Positions 1 through 9,590 of a stretch of 64,000 bases of DNA are shown here, piece by piece. Made by a program: the position numbers and the translations under genes. Each line of letters begins with the position of its first letter. Position 1 is the first letter of the stretch. Origin of the DNA: Paenibacillus methanolicus (GTDB lineage: Bacteria > Bacillota > Bacilli > Paenibacillales > Paenibacillaceae); assembly GCF_008124765.1 (NCBI RefSeq), contig NZ_VNHS01000008.1, forward strand, positions 124,001 through 188,000, in the 5' to 3' direction. The notes beneath the pieces were generated by a model. The model saw only the letters and a program-made list of their open reading frames with translations. It was not told the DNA's origin and searched no databases.

Positions 1-1
1 A

Positions 2-58
2 GAAGCAGGACGCAAAGGCGGAGAAGCGAGATCCCGCAACAACAACGACAACAGCTAA
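2..58 (+). CDS. possible 3' end of an unidentified gene
   Basis: The reading frame starting at base 2 is open to a TAA at 56-58 and encodes a short Arg/Gly/Asn-rich tail. A strong hairpin terminator follows about 55 bases later, which fits the end of a plus-strand gene entering from the left. A second frame stays open to about base 159, but it would run through the hairpin. Too little is present to identify a product. Confidence 0.25.
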   Translation, partial: EAGRKGGEARSRNNNDNS

Positions 59-113
59 ACCATCTCGGCTAGCGCATGACACGATTGTTCATGCCAACGC
101 CAGAATAGATCGC

Positions 114-146
114 AAAGAAGAGCGAACCTCCCGGTCGCTCTTCTTT
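114..146. terminator. perfect 12-bp hairpin terminator
   Basis: The arms 114-125 and 135-146 are perfect inverted repeats around a 9-base loop. Both flanks carry A/T-rich ends (an AAAGAAG arm and its TTCTTT partner), so the hairpin could stop transcription from either side. It most likely serves the gene entering from the left. Confidence 0.7.
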
Positions 147-180
147 CTATTGGGCTGACATCGGGAAACGGCGCTCGACA

Positions 181-218
181 AAAAGCGATCCTTCGCCATG
201 TCCGGCGCCAGGATCGCC
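181..218 (-). terminator. terminator of the zinc-finger gene
   Basis: GCGATCCT (186-193) pairs with AGGATCGC (211-218). On the minus strand the hairpin is followed directly by five Ts (181-185). It lies just past the stop of the minus-strand gene ending at 223. Confidence 0.7.
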
Positions 219-222
219 CTAT

Positions 223-771
223 TTACTTCCGCGTGTTGCCGGTAGTAACCGTATCGCTCGCGTTTCCGTATGCTTCCAGCCGCTCCCATGCTCCGGCGTC
301 GTCGAAACGGGCCGCCTGCCTTGTCCGCTCTTCATCCGCGTTCAGTTGGGATACCGAAGCGCGGGCATCCGTTCCGCTTCCGTCCTCCGGTCCGGCCGAC
401 GCATGCGTGACGCATCGCGTGGTTGCGGGCAGCGCTTCGAGACGCTCGTACCGTATCGGCTTTCCGCATAGGTCGCACAAGCCGTATTCCTCGCTCTCCA
501 GCCGGTCAAGCGCCGCTTCGATCTCCGCCAGCTTCTGACGAAAGTTATCGTCAATGGCCATATCCCGCTCCCGTTCGAACGTCTCCGTACCCAGATCGCC
601 CGGATGATTATCGTAAGCGGACAACTCGCCGACCGATTCGGTCTCGTTCGCCCCCCGCAAGCCGCTATCCGCCGCTCCGTCTTCAAAATGAGCGTTCAAC
701 CGCTCTCGTTCCTCTTCGAGCAATCCGCGCAACGCCTCGAGCTGGCTTGGGGTCAATTCCGTATTCGGCAT
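223..771 (-). CDS. TraR/DksA-type zinc finger protein, YteA-like
   Basis: This is a 182-residue protein with an acidic, helical N-terminal half (a coiled coil around residues 8-95) and a C-terminal zinc finger. The finger ligands are C99, C102, C120 and H123, so the last cysteine of the classical DksA C4 finger is replaced by histidine. Long N-terminal helices and one terminal finger are the architecture of the Bacillales YteA group of DksA/TraR proteins. In proteobacteria DksA binds RNA polymerase; the role in Firmicutes is little characterised, often sporulation-linked. The gene stands alone, has its own terminator, and is divergent from the chemoreceptor gene. Confidence 0.85.
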   Translation of the reverse strand: MPNTELTPSQLEALRGLLEEERERLNAHFEDGAADSGLRGANETESVGELSAYDNHPGDLGTETFERERDMAIDDNFRQKLAEIEAALDRLESEEYGLCDLCGKPIRYERLEALPATTRCVTHASAGPEDGSGTDARASVSQLNADEERTRQAARFDDAGAWERLEAYGNASDTVTTGNTRK

Positions 772-875
772 CCAGCTTCCCTCCCTTTTCTAGCTTGGAC
801 TTCATTACCCGTCCGAACGGGCGATTGAAGCAAGCGGATAACGCGAAGGCGGCTATTCCACTTTTTTCCTTCGCA

Positions 876-903
876 TAAAAGAAAAGCGTTCTACTGCCGA
901 TAA
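876..903 (+). promoter_or_regulatory. SigD-type promoter of the chemoreceptor gene
   Basis: TAAA at 876-879 is followed by a 16-base spacer and GCCGATAA at 896-903. This matches the Bacillus SigD (FliA-type) consensus TAAA-N15-GCCGATAT. It lies about 80 bases upstream of a methyl-accepting chemotaxis gene, the expected regulon member, which reinforces the call. Confidence 0.75.
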
Positions 904-980
904 TAAACATGGTGTCGAATCTATCAGCCTTTCCTAACCAAATATCCATACTTACAACCAGAAAGAAGGTAAAGACAACC

Positions 981-2462
981 ATGCAAGACGCTCCGCAGCC
1001 ACGGAAAACGCGTGACGCCGGCTACGATTCGCGCGAACGGGATTTGATCCGCCGCAATAAAGTCGTGCTCGTCGCGCTCCTGATCGTAGCCGCCCTCTCG
1101 CTCATGTCCGTGTTCGCGCTGGATTCCATTACCGCTTCCAGCATGATCACGATCGGCATTTCGCTCGTGAATACGACGATATTCGGCATCATGCATTATT
1201 TACGCAAAGGCATTCGAGTCATTGGGTATTACGCGATCGCGGGAACTTTGATCAGTTCCACTTACTTGATGATCGCCACGCCGGACTTGAATAATGTCTT
1301 CCTGATCTACTACGCGATCATGATGTCTCTAATTTACATGCGCCTGCCGCTCACAGCCGGCGTAAGCAGCTGGGGACTCGGCATCCTTATATACCTCATC
1401 TCCCAAACGGATGACCACGATGCCGCAAGCGCCTATGTCGTGTATTATCTGCTGCTGAACATCCTGTTCTTCTCGCTGCTGCGGGTATCGAACTTCGTCA
1501 TGAAGGAGATTGAGGCTTCCCGCGCCGAGACCGAGCAGCTGCTCGCGGCGCAGCAGGCGCAGAAGGACGAGCTCATCGGATTCGTTAAGAAGCTCTCGCT
1601 TAACATGGGCGACATATCGGCGAACAGCAGCCAGAATATGTCGTCGTTCCAAGAAATGTCGCACGCCTTCCAGCAGATCGCATCCGGATCGGCCGTCCAG
1701 ATGGAAGCCACGGTCGAGATTGACGACAAAGTGAGCGGCCTGGCCGGCATGACGCGTTCGATCGCCGATTCGAGCGCGACGCTTCGTCAAGAGGCGTGGA
1801 GCACCGGCGAGCTGTCGAAGTCGGGACAGGAACAGATGGCGCAGCTTCTCGACACGCTCACCCGCTTCAAAGCCGACACCGATGCCATGACCGCGGAATT
1901 CGGCGAATTAATTCGCCAGCTCGCGCAGACCAGCCAATTTAGCGAAACCATCAAGGAAATCGCCAGCCAGACCAATCTGCTGTCGCTCAACGCGAGCATC
2001 GAAGCGGCCCGCGCGGGCGAGCACGGCCAGGGATTCGCCGTCGTCGCCTCGGAGATCCGCAAGCTTGCCGATATGGCGGGCGGCGCCGCGGATGAAATCT
2101 CCAGCCGGCTGAACGCCTTCTCCCTGCAGTCGAACGCGACGCTTGGACGGATGGAGCAGGTATCGGTTCAGATGGAACAAAGCTACGCCATGTCGAACAA
2201 TACCAAATCCGCCTTCGAGAGCATCGATCGCGCCATCGCGAATCTGAACCGGATTTCGGACGGCTACGGCGATCATATGGCGCAGATGACGGATTCCGTC
2301 GATGCGATCAAATCGTCGACCGGTCATCTTGCCGCTGCCGCCGAACAGGCCAGCGCTTCGCTGCAGGAGCTGCTTGCGACGGTCGAGAATTTGCTGCGAG
2401 GCAATGAACGAACGACAGACAGCATTAGCGAAGTCAATCGTACGCTGCAAAATATCGGTTAA
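981..2462 (+). CDS. methyl-accepting chemotaxis protein with polytopic membrane sensor
   Basis: The start at 981 is preferred over the in-frame ATG at 909 because AAGAAGGT lies just upstream of 981 and nothing comparable precedes 909. This gives 493 residues. The N-terminal 200 residues contain about six hydrophobic segments with short loops and no sizeable extracytoplasmic domain. No clear HAMP domain is visible. A coiled-coil signalling domain follows, with the conserved tip [19 protein letters not shown] and [11 protein letters not shown]. Such receptors report on CheA activity; the stimulus here would be sensed in or at the membrane. It has a SigD promoter upstream and a strong terminator downstream. 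Confidence 0.92.
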   Translation: MQDAPQPRKTRDAGYDSRERDLIRRNKVVLVALLIVAALSLMSVFALDSITASSMITIGISLVNTTIFGIMHYLRKGIRVIGYYAIAGTLISSTYLMIATPDLNNVFLIYYAIMMSLIYMRLPLTAGVSSWGLGILIYLISQTDDHDAASAYVVYYLLLNILFFSLLRVSNFVMKEIEASRAETEQLLAAQQAQKDELIGFVKKLSLNMGDISANSSQNMSSFQEMSHAFQQIASGSAVQMEATVEIDDKVSGLAGMTRSIADSSATLRQEAWSTGELSKSGQEQMAQLLDTLTRFKADTDAMTAEFGELIRQLAQTSQFSETIKEIASQTNLLSLNASIEAARAGEHGQGFAVVASEIRKLADMAGGAADEISSRLNAFSLQSNATLGRMEQVSVQMEQSYAMSNNTKSAFESIDRAIANLNRISDGYGDHMAQMTDSVDAIKSSTGHLAAAAEQASASLQELLATVENLLRGNERTTDSISEVNRTLQNIG

Positions 2463-2474
2463 TGCCGGCCAAAG

Positions 2475-2518
2475 AACCTTTCCTGAACAGCTTAAGCGCG
2501 TTCAGGAAAAGGTTTTTT
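2475..2518 (+). terminator. rho-independent terminator of the chemoreceptor gene
   Basis: The arm at 2475-2488 pairs with 2500-2514 (one bulged A) and runs into TTTTTT at 2513-2518, 12 bases after the stop codon. Confidence 0.85.
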
Positions 2519-2980
2519 CTTGTACCATTTACGATTTACCGTGCGCGTCTACATGCATGTTCAAGCCAGCGGACATGTGGTACTATGGGAGCATTCGCTT
2601 TCAAGCCCCTATTTCCCGATTTAATTTCCAATTTATTTACAATTAACAATTTTTACACTTTTCTATTATTTATGTCACTCAGACGTTATTTTGTCATTTT
2701 TTCCGCTAATGTCGATTACATTTCAATTTTGATGTGATACGATTATTTCGCTACTCGGCTGTATCACTTCGCACAACCCGGTTACTCGTACCACGCGCGC
2801 ATTGGATGTAAGCTTTGTTGACCGAACAACGGCACCAAGACGGCATGGTCCGGTACGATCGTTCCTTGTGCCTGCCCTTTTCATGCCTTATCTCCCCTAA
2901 TGCCGCTTGTATCGCCACCTATCTCACATTCAACTACCTGTACGCGTAACCTCCGTGCCAGCAAAGGAGGTGATTCATTG
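2519..2980 (+). other. intergenic region, locally AT-rich, no gene seen
   Basis: About 460 bases separate the terminator from the next start. The part around 2600-2760 is clearly more AT-rich than its surroundings. No open frame has a ribosome binding site and plausible composition. A short inverted repeat (TTGTT/AACAA) sits near 2815-2830. No convincing promoter was found, although the downstream gene needs one here. The last 20 bases carry the perfect ribosome binding site AAAGGAGGTGAT at 2963-2974. Confidence 0.5.
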
Positions 2981-3970
2981 ATGGTTTCAACGCTCCCGAA
3001 GTGGAGCGCGATGTACGCGCACGTCAAATGGTTCATCGACGATTTCTCCTGGACGCCTCAGCCGATGTCGAAGGTGCTCACCAATGGCTTCCTGTATTGG
3101 TTCGGTCTGACGATCGCGGGTCTACTGCTCTGCTCCGTCTTGGCGGGGCCGCTTGACCGCGTTCCGGTCGTACGTAGGTTGCACGGCTTTCTGAACCGGT
3201 TCGTGCCTTACAAAATGGGCATTCTGCGCATCGGTCTCGGTATCGGTCTCGTGCTGCAGCTGCTCACAGGCACGTACTTGGCGCCCGAATTCCCGCTGGA
3301 CTCCTGGTGGCTGTACGTCTTGTTGATCGCGGCCATTGCCGGGCTTGTCCACAAGAAACTGCTTTCTGTCAGCGGCGCCGCGCTCGCCTTCTTGTACATC
3401 CGAACGATTACGGTCTACGGTTTATTCCACAGTCTGGACTATATGTTCTACGTCGGCATCATTTATTGTCTCGTCACCGCCAACACCAAGTGGAATCGCT
3501 CCGGCACGCACGTGATGTACGTTTTCACCGGTCTGTCGCTCGCTTGGCTCGCGATGGAGAAGCTGACGCTCGCCAAGCTCGCCTGCACCGTCATGCACGA
3601 CTACGGGCTGCCGACGATGGGATTTACGGTAGAAGATTTCGTCCTGATCTCCGCCTTCGTAGAGCTCGGGTTAGCCTGGGCATTCATCGTCGGCCTCATG
3701 AACCGCTTTACCGCTCTGCTCGTCACCGGTATTTTCCTGTTCACCGCTTCGGTGTTCGGCGAGACGGAGGTCGTCGGCCATACGATCCTGCACACCCTCT
3801 TCCTGCTCTTCATTATCGAAGGCAGCGGCAACTGGCAGACGCTGTTCAACTTTCACCGTTCGCTTGCGATGCGCTGCCTGTTCGTCGCCGTCAACTTCTG
3901 TTTCCTGCTGTTCGCCATGATGGCGATCTATATTTGGATGGGTCAGCCGGGCAATATTTTGGGCGCGTAG
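2981..3970 (+). CDS. polytopic membrane protein, DoxX-like
   Basis: The protein has 329 residues with about eight hydrophobic helices. The start is fixed by an extended ribosome binding site at 2963-2974, ahead of ATG 2981. Small helical bundles with charged loops (HSLDYMFY, TLAKLAC, FVELGLAW) recall the DoxX/SURF4-like superfamily, in which redox or respiratory-chain accessory roles have been proposed, but no catalytic motif is visible. The gene is monocistronic, with a terminator shared with the convergent GGDEF gene. The function is unknown and the family call is tentative. Confidence 0.75.
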   Translation: MVSTLPKWSAMYAHVKWFIDDFSWTPQPMSKVLTNGFLYWFGLTIAGLLLCSVLAGPLDRVPVVRRLHGFLNRFVPYKMGILRIGLGIGLVLQLLTGTYLAPEFPLDSWWLYVLLIAAIAGLVHKKLLSVSGAALAFLYIRTITVYGLFHSLDYMFYVGIIYCLVTANTKWNRSGTHVMYVFTGLSLAWLAMEKLTLAKLACTVMHDYGLPTMGFTVEDFVLISAFVELGLAWAFIVGLMNRFTALLVTGIFLFTASVFGETEVVGHTILHTLFLLFIIEGSGNWQTLFNFHRSLAMRCLFVAVNFCFLLFAMMAIYIWMGQPGNILGA

Positions 3971-3988
3971 TCTCCGCTTCCCGCATGA

Positions 3989-4030
3989 AAAAGCGGCTTC
4001 GCAGGTTGTCCTGCAAAGCCGCTTCGTTTC
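3989..4030. terminator. bidirectional terminator between convergent genes
   Basis: AAGCGGCTTCGCAGG (3991-4005) pairs with the inverted copy ending at 4024. A-rich and T-rich flanks lie on both sides. It separates the DoxX-like gene from the GGDEF gene. Confidence 0.8.
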
Positions 4031-4047
4031 TATTCCTCGCCAATACG

Positions 4048-5622
4048 TTACGACGCATAGACCGATATGCCGTTCTTGCCGTTACGCTTCACCCGGTACA
4101 TGGCCTCATCCGCGCCTCGCAGTAGATCCGTTAACGACATGCCATCCGATGGAAACTCGCTGACGCCGGCGCTGTACGAGATCGTAATCCGCTCCTGACC
4201 GATCTGGAAAGGCTGTTGTCCGAGCGGTCCGAGCCGGACGGAGATATCGCCTAACAGCGCTTCCGTCCGAACCGGGTCCGGGATTAAAATAATAAACTCG
4301 TCGCCGCCCAGGCGACCGAGCATGTCGTTCGGGCCGGACGCGCGCCGCAAGCAGGAGGAGATATGGACGAGAAAATTATCGCCCGCCACGTGGCCGAACG
4401 TGTCGTTGATCCATTTGAAGTTATCCAAATCGATCAGTACGAGCGCGAACCGCCGTCCGCGCTTCATGAGGTTGTCCGCTTCCTCATTGATCGCCATCCG
4501 GTTATGCAGTCCGGTTAACGTGTCGTGATGAGCCAACTGACGGTACCGCTGCTCGGATTCCGCCAAGCGGCGTTCAGCTTCCTTCAGCCGGGTCACGTCC
4601 GTCAAATGCAGCACGAGCAGTTCTTCGTCGATGCCCTGCAGCACGTCCGCATGGACGAGAAACTCGGTTCGTCCGCCTTCCGGCGTCTCGATGCGTAGCT
4701 CTCCGTCGACCTGCGGACGCTTGCCGGACTTGCGGTCTTGCATCCGCTCCCGCAGCGTGGTGCCGTCTTCGAAGCGCAGGGAACTCGCGGGGTCCGCCGC
4801 TTCGCGCTCGGAGCCGAACAGGATGGCCGCGCGGGGATTCATTTCTTTGACCGCCCCCAGCTTGTCCAGCAAAATAATCGCGTTCGGACCCGATTCGAAC
4901 AGCGTATGGAACAACTGCCTGTAGTCCGGGAGAAAATCGTATTTGTTCACGATAGTTCGCAACGCGAGAACCCACAGCAGACAGCCGGAGAAGTACAACG
5001 CCATCGATTCAGGACTTGTCGTGATGCCATATTGCAGCAAGACGGTCACCAGCACGAACCAGCCGAACATCGTCATCAAGCTGAGCAGCAGCAATTGGAG
5101 CACCTTGCGCTGCCTCGGATTGCGCGAACGGCGCCAACCGATCGTCAAGATGAGGACGGAGGATAAAATATAGCCGCCGACGAACGAGACGGCCAGCGCC
5201 AGAATGAGCGGATGCAGCGGACTGCCTCCGCCTGTAACCTCGGGGTTATACAACGCCCGATCGGCATATGAGGCGAGCAGCGTCGCGTATAGCGTAAACG
5301 GCAGGCCGTAAACGGCCGGTATTAGCCATCGGGCCAGTTTGCTAAGCGTGCCGCTGATCTGCAGGCAAAGATGGATGAGCAGGCTGATCGTCAACAGCAG
5401 CATCGGCGCGTTCCAGTAGAGGACGATCGGCACCTCGTAAGCATTATACAAGGTCGATTTAATATATTCCCCCATGAAATAAGAGAGCAGCGACAACATG
5501 AGCAGCGATGCGACGCGGTTGTGCGGACTCTTGCGGTTGCGGACGTACAGCGTGATCGCCATATAAAAATAGACATAAGACGGAAGCAGTATCGTCAAAA
5601 AATCGAGCGATATTTCATTCAT
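4048..5622 (-). CDS. diguanylate cyclase with 7TM sensor and PAS domain
   Basis: The 524-residue protein has an N-terminal 7TM histidine-kinase-type sensor (about residues 10-225), a PAS domain (about 235-355, with SGPNAIILLDKLG) and a C-terminal GGDEF domain. The catalytic GGDEF sequence is intact at about 439-443 (RLGGDEFIIL), and the DTLTGLHNR and DLDNFKWIND motifs are also present, so c-di-GMP synthesis is expected. The RxxD inhibitory site is not conserved: the corresponding residues read GPND, so product feedback inhibition is probably lost. A GAGG ribosome binding site precedes ATG 5622. It is a single-gene unit with its own promoter. Confidence 0.93.
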   Translation of the reverse strand: MNEISLDFLTILLPSYVYFYMAITLYVRNRKSPHNRVASLLMLSLLSYFMGEYIKSTLYNAYEVPIVLYWNAPMLLLTISLLIHLCLQISGTLSKLARWLIPAVYGLPFTLYATLLASYADRALYNPEVTGGGSPLHPLILALAVSFVGGYILSSVLILTIGWRRSRNPRQRKVLQLLLLSLMTMFGWFVLVTVLLQYGITTSPESMALYFSGCLLWVLALRTIVNKYDFLPDYRQLFHTLFESGPNAIILLDKLGAVKEMNPRAAILFGSEREAADPASSLRFEDGTTLRERMQDRKSGKRPQVDGELRIETPEGGRTEFLVHADVLQGIDEELLVLHLTDVTRLKEAERRLAESEQRYRQLAHHDTLTGLHNRMAINEEADNLMKRGRRFALVLIDLDNFKWINDTFGHVAGDNFLVHISSCLRRASGPNDMLGRLGGDEFIILIPDPVRTEALLGDISVRLGPLGQQPFQIGQERITISYSAGVSEFPSDGMSLTDLLRGADEAMYRVKRNGKNGISVYAS

Positions 5623-5688
5623 AATGCGCAGCCCTCGTTGCAGTCATAGATTGACTAGGTATTCCGAACTAGTTGTAGCTGTCGGTTC

Positions 5689-5718
5689 ATTCTAACACGT
5701 TCCGCCATTCTCTTACAA
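5689..5718 (-). promoter_or_regulatory. SigA-type promoter of the GGDEF gene
   Basis: On the minus strand TTGTAA (5713-5718) is followed by an 18-base spacer and TAGAAT (5689-5694), with a TG one base before the -10 (extended -10). It lies about 70 bases upstream of the start codon. Confidence 0.6.
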
Positions 5719-5820
5719 AAAAATTTACGGGCGCGTTTCCCGTTCTTCCATTTCGATCTTAACCGACACGCATGCTACCTCTATAAACGTAACTGGACCG
5801 AATGAGGTTGCGTGAAACAG

Positions 5821-5841
5821 GAAAAAGCGCCTTGCGGCGCT
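5821..5841 (-). terminator. terminator of the amino-acid ABC operon
   Basis: AGCGCC (5826-5831) and GGCGCT (5836-5841) form the stem with a four-base loop. On the minus strand it ends in TTTTT. It follows the second permease gene. Confidence 0.8.
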
Positions 5842-5882
5842 GTGTAAGGATTGTACATGCTGCGTTCGCAGTCGGCCATCCG

Positions 5883-6536
5883 CTAGGCATGCCGCCGTAC
5901 TTCCAGCCTCCGCGCCGCCAGCGATAGGGCATAGTTGACGACGAAATAGAGCGCCGCCACGAGCAGCAAAGTCGGCATGACGATGTTAATATTCTGCCCC
6001 ATAATAATGTTGGCGTTATGCGTCAGCTCGGCCAAGCTAATAATGACCGTGAGCGACGTGTCCTTCAGCAGCGAGATGAACTGGCTGACGAGCGGCGGCA
6101 CCATCCGCCTCAGGCCGATCGGGAGCACGACGTGCCGAAGCGTCTGAACGGCGCCAAGCCCCGAAGCCCGAGAAGCCTCCACCAGCCCCCGGTCCACGGA
6201 CCTCAGACCGCTTCTCACGATCTCGGCGATCATCGCCGCTTCGAAGACGGTGAGGGCCAAGATGGCGGCCCAGAACAGGTTCAGCTGTATGCCGAATTCG
6301 GGCAGCCCGTATCGGGCGAAGAAAATAATGAGCAGCAGCGGCAAATTGCGCACCATTTCCACGAGCAAGCCCAGCAGCTTGGAGACGATCGGGATGCGCG
6401 CATAACAAACGACGCCGACCAACAATCCGACGATAAAGCTGAGCACGATGGCGAGCAAGGCGAGCCGAAGCGTCATACCGAAGCCTTCGAGCAGGAACAT
6501 CAAGTTGTCGGCCGAATAAGCTTGCTTGAAATCCAC
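5883..6536 (-). CDS. polar amino-acid ABC transporter permease (second)
   Basis: This 217-residue integral membrane protein belongs to the HisM/GlnP family. It has about five helices and the EAA cytoplasmic loop (EASRASGLGAVQTLRHVVLP) that docks on the ATPase. The start is GTG 6536, with GGAGGG seven bases upstream. It follows the paralogous permease by 12 bases, and the two would form the heterodimeric membrane channel of the importer encoded by this operon. Confidence 0.93.
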   Translation of the reverse strand: MDFKQAYSADNLMFLLEGFGMTLRLALLAIVLSFIVGLLVGVVCYARIPIVSKLLGLLVEMVRNLPLLLIIFFARYGLPEFGIQLNLFWAAILALTVFEAAMIAEIVRSGLRSVDRGLVEASRASGLGAVQTLRHVVLPIGLRRMVPPLVSQFISLLKDTSLTVIISLAELTHNANIIMGQNINIVMPTLLLVAALYFVVNYALSLAARRLEVRRHA

Positions 6537-6548
6537 CTTCGTCCCTCC

Positions 6549-7202
6549 TTACCCGCCGCGTGCCAGTCTGCGCTCGAGCAGCCGGGACGTATAGGCGAGC
6601 GGCAGCGTCAGCACCAGATAGAACATTGCGACGAACAGATACGTATCGACGGTGTCGTACGTCTCCAGGTTAATGATATCGCCGTAATACATGAGGTCCA
6701 TGCCGGCGATGACGCCGAGCACGGACGAATTTTTGACCAGATTGAGAAACTGGTTCGTCATCGGCGGGATGACGATCCGCACCGCTTGGGGTAGCACGAC
6801 GCGTCTCATCGCCTGGGCATACGTGAGACCCGATGACCGCGCCGCTTCCATTTGTCCCTTCGGCACGGCCAGGATTCCTGCCCGGACCGCTTCGGCGATG
6901 AACGCGGAGGTATAGACGATGAGCCCTAGCGTTCCGGAGACGAATCCGTTCAGCGCAATGCCCAAAGCGGGCAGGCCGAGGAAAAAGCCATATACGACGA
7001 GCAGCAGCGGGATATTGCGAAACACCTCCACGTACACCGTGCCGAGGAAGCGAAGCGCGCGCCAATGCGATATCCGCAAGACGGCGATCAGCGTTCCGGC
7101 CGCGAAGCTGCCGACGAGCGCCAGCAGGCTGGCCAGCAGCGTGTTGCGCAGTCCGAGCAGGAACGTCTCCCAGTGATCGGTCAACACCGTGAAGTCCGGC
7201 AT
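6549..7202 (-). CDS. polar amino-acid ABC transporter permease (first)
   Basis: This 217-residue HisQ/GlnM-type permease has the EAA loop EAARSSGLTYAQAMRRVVLP and a matching set of membrane helices. It starts nine bases after the stop of the binding-protein gene, with GGAGTAGGG inside the end of that gene as ribosome binding site. Translation is probably coupled through the operon. Confidence 0.93.
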   Translation of the reverse strand: MPDFTVLTDHWETFLLGLRNTLLASLLALVGSFAAGTLIAVLRISHWRALRFLGTVYVEVFRNIPLLLVVYGFFLGLPALGIALNGFVSGTLGLIVYTSAFIAEAVRAGILAVPKGQMEAARSSGLTYAQAMRRVVLPQAVRIVIPPMTNQFLNLVKNSSVLGVIAGMDLMYYGDIINLETYDTVDTYLFVAMFYLVLTLPLAYTSRLLERRLARGG

Positions 7203-7211
7203 AGGCGAACC

Positions 7212-8096
7212 CTACTCCGCAGGCGGCTTCTCGCCGATCCACTTCTCGTAGATGGCGGCATATTCGCCGCTAGCCTGCAGCTCCTTGATCGTTTCGTTCA
7301 CGAGCGCGACGAGCGCGGATTCGCCCTTCTTGATCGCGATACCATAAGGCTCGTCGGTGAACGTCCCCCCGACGACTTCGTAATTATCGTCTTGCTTCGT
7401 CATGCCGTACAAGATGGCGTTATCGGTCGTGAGCGCCTCTCCCTTGCCGGCCCGCAGCGCGGTGAAGGCTTCCTGATAGTTCTCGTACTGCTGCACTTTG
7501 AGGCCCGGAATCTTATCTTCGATATTCTTGATCGAAGTCGCGCCTTTCACGCCGAGCACCTTCGAATCCTTTGTCACGTCCTCAATACCCTTGATCGCGC
7601 TGCCTTTCTTGACGAGCAGCGATTGGCCCGCCTTGAAGTAAACGTCGGAGAAGTCGACTTCCTTCTTGCGCTCATCCGTGATCGTCATCGTCGCGACGAT
7701 CAGGTCGATCTCGCCGTTATTGAGCATCGGGATGCGCGTCTTCGACGTGACTTCCTTCAGTTCCAGCTTCGTTTCATCCCCCAGCACTTTCTTGGCCACC
7801 TGCTTGGCGATATCGACGTCGAAGCCCTCGACCGCGCCGCTGCCGGGGTCTTTCAAACCAAAGAGCTTCGTATCGAACTTGACGCCGACGACCAGCTTGC
7901 CACGCTCCTTGATTTCCTTGAGCACGCCTTCGTCCGCCGGCGCTTCGGCGTTCGTCCCGCCTCTCGCGGCATTGCCGCCATTGGCGCCGCCGCTCTCTCC
8001 GCCCGCGTTATCGTTCTTCGTTCCGCACGCGGACGCGACGAGCATGATCGCGGCGAGCATGACGCCGAGCATTCGGATGCTTCTCCATCTCAACAT
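7212..8096 (-). CDS. amino-acid ABC transporter substrate-binding lipoprotein
   Basis: The protein has 294 residues with a lipoprotein signal: the lipobox LVASAC puts the lipidated cysteine at position 24. A Gly/Asn/Ala-rich linker follows, then a family-3 (SBP_bac_3) periplasmic-type domain. Recognisable elements are VGVKFDTKLFGLKDP, GFDVDIAKQVA and MTITDERKKEVDFSDVYF, typical of glutamine/glutamate/aspartate binding proteins. The substrate is inferred only from the family. It is the second gene of the four-gene importer operon. Confidence 0.93.
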   Translation of the reverse strand: MLRWRSIRMLGVMLAAIMLVASACGTKNDNAGGESGGANGGNAARGGTNAEAPADEGVLKEIKERGKLVVGVKFDTKLFGLKDPGSGAVEGFDVDIAKQVAKKVLGDETKLELKEVTSKTRIPMLNNGEIDLIVATMTITDERKKEVDFSDVYFKAGQSLLVKKGSAIKGIEDVTKDSKVLGVKGATSIKNIEDKIPGLKVQQYENYQEAFTALRAGKGEALTTDNAILYGMTKQDDNYEVVGGTFTDEPYGIAIKKGESALVALVNETIKELQASGEYAAIYEKWIGEKPPAE

Positions 8097-8134
8097 GATT
8101 GGAACCCCCCTGTCGTTCGATTAACGTGTCTGGC

Positions 8135-8863
<729 letters not shown>

Positions 8864-9002
8864 ATGGCATCCCTCCTTCGTTGGCAGTGGCTCTCTGACC
8901 GGAGTATAGGAGCAAGTATATTAGCGAATGTCGCCTTTCATGTCCCTTTTTCGGCCGCATGACATTGCCGGTCAGGCTTCGCACATGCCGACCAAACGCA
9001 TA

Positions 9003-9025
9003 AAAGCCGCGCTAGGCGCGGCTTT
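9003..9025 (-). terminator. terminator of the small hypothetical gene
   Basis: AAAGCCGCGC (9003-9012) and GCGCGGCTTT (9016-9025) form a perfect ten-base stem with a three-base loop. On the minus strand it ends in TTTT. It lies about 25 bases past the stop at 9051. Confidence 0.7.
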
Positions 9026-9050
9026 CGCAGTTATTTATGGGGAGATTGCT

Positions 9051-9356
9051 TTATACTTGTCCAACGTCGTGCAAACCTAGGATCAGCGTTGCGGGCTTCA
9101 AAATGATGGTGCCCGTCACGGGATCGGTACGCATGTCATACTCCAGACGCTCGACTTCGAAGCGCTCAACCTCGTCCGTACGCGTATCGTACACGACGTC
9201 GAACTCCTTCAAGCCGATTTTGGGTACGATGGCGACGCCACCGATTTGAAACGCGCTGGCGACGGTGCCGTACGCAAAGTCTACGATACGGATCGGTTCG
9301 TTGTTCATGTCCTTGATTTCAATCTGTTGAACGACTTTATATGCCATGCTGTTCAT
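9051..9356 (-). CDS. conserved hypothetical protein (about 101 aa)
   Basis: The start is placed at ATG 9356 because GGAAGG lies five bases upstream; ATG 9347 (MAYKVVQQ) is the alternative. The product is a small, strand-rich, soluble protein without cysteines, membrane segments or recognised motifs. Alternating hydrophobic residues (VDFAYGTVASAF, VERFEVERLEYD) suggest a compact beta fold. It is monocistronic. The function is unknown. Confidence 0.7.
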   Translation of the reverse strand: MNSMAYKVVQQIEIKDMNNEPIRIVDFAYGTVASAFQIGGVAIVPKIGLKEFDVVYDTRTDEVERFEVERLEYDMRTDPVTGTIILKPATLILGLHDVGQV

Positions 9357-9530
9357 TCTTCCCTTCCGCTTAACATGCCTTAATTCTACATGATTCGACA
9401 AGAGGTGGCGAGTCCTAATTATGCACTGCGACCATTGTAATAATTGCTAACGACAATCAGTATGGGCAAATGGGCGCATTCTATGCACCGGTCCGCCAAA
9501 ATAAAGATATGGCACGCTTCGATCAAAACG

Positions 9531-9562
9531 AAAAAGCAAGAGCATCGAATGACGCCCTTGCC
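9531..9562 (-). terminator. terminator of the carbohydrate operon
   Basis: GCAAGAGC and GCCCTTGC pair around an AT-containing loop. On the minus strand the stem ends in TTTTT. It sits about 30 bases past the stop of the isomerase gene. Confidence 0.65.
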
Positions 9563-9590
9563 TCTTCTTCGCATGAACCGCAGCGATCGT

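Noticed and set aside
909..980. Upstream ATG extending the first chemoreceptor by 24 residues
   Set aside because: It overlaps the region just downstream of the SigD -10, lacks a ribosome binding site, and the ATG at 981 has one.
3307..4125. 272-residue plus-strand frame overlapping the DoxX-like gene
   Set aside because: Arg/His-rich shadow in the wrong frame that also crosses the terminator hairpin.
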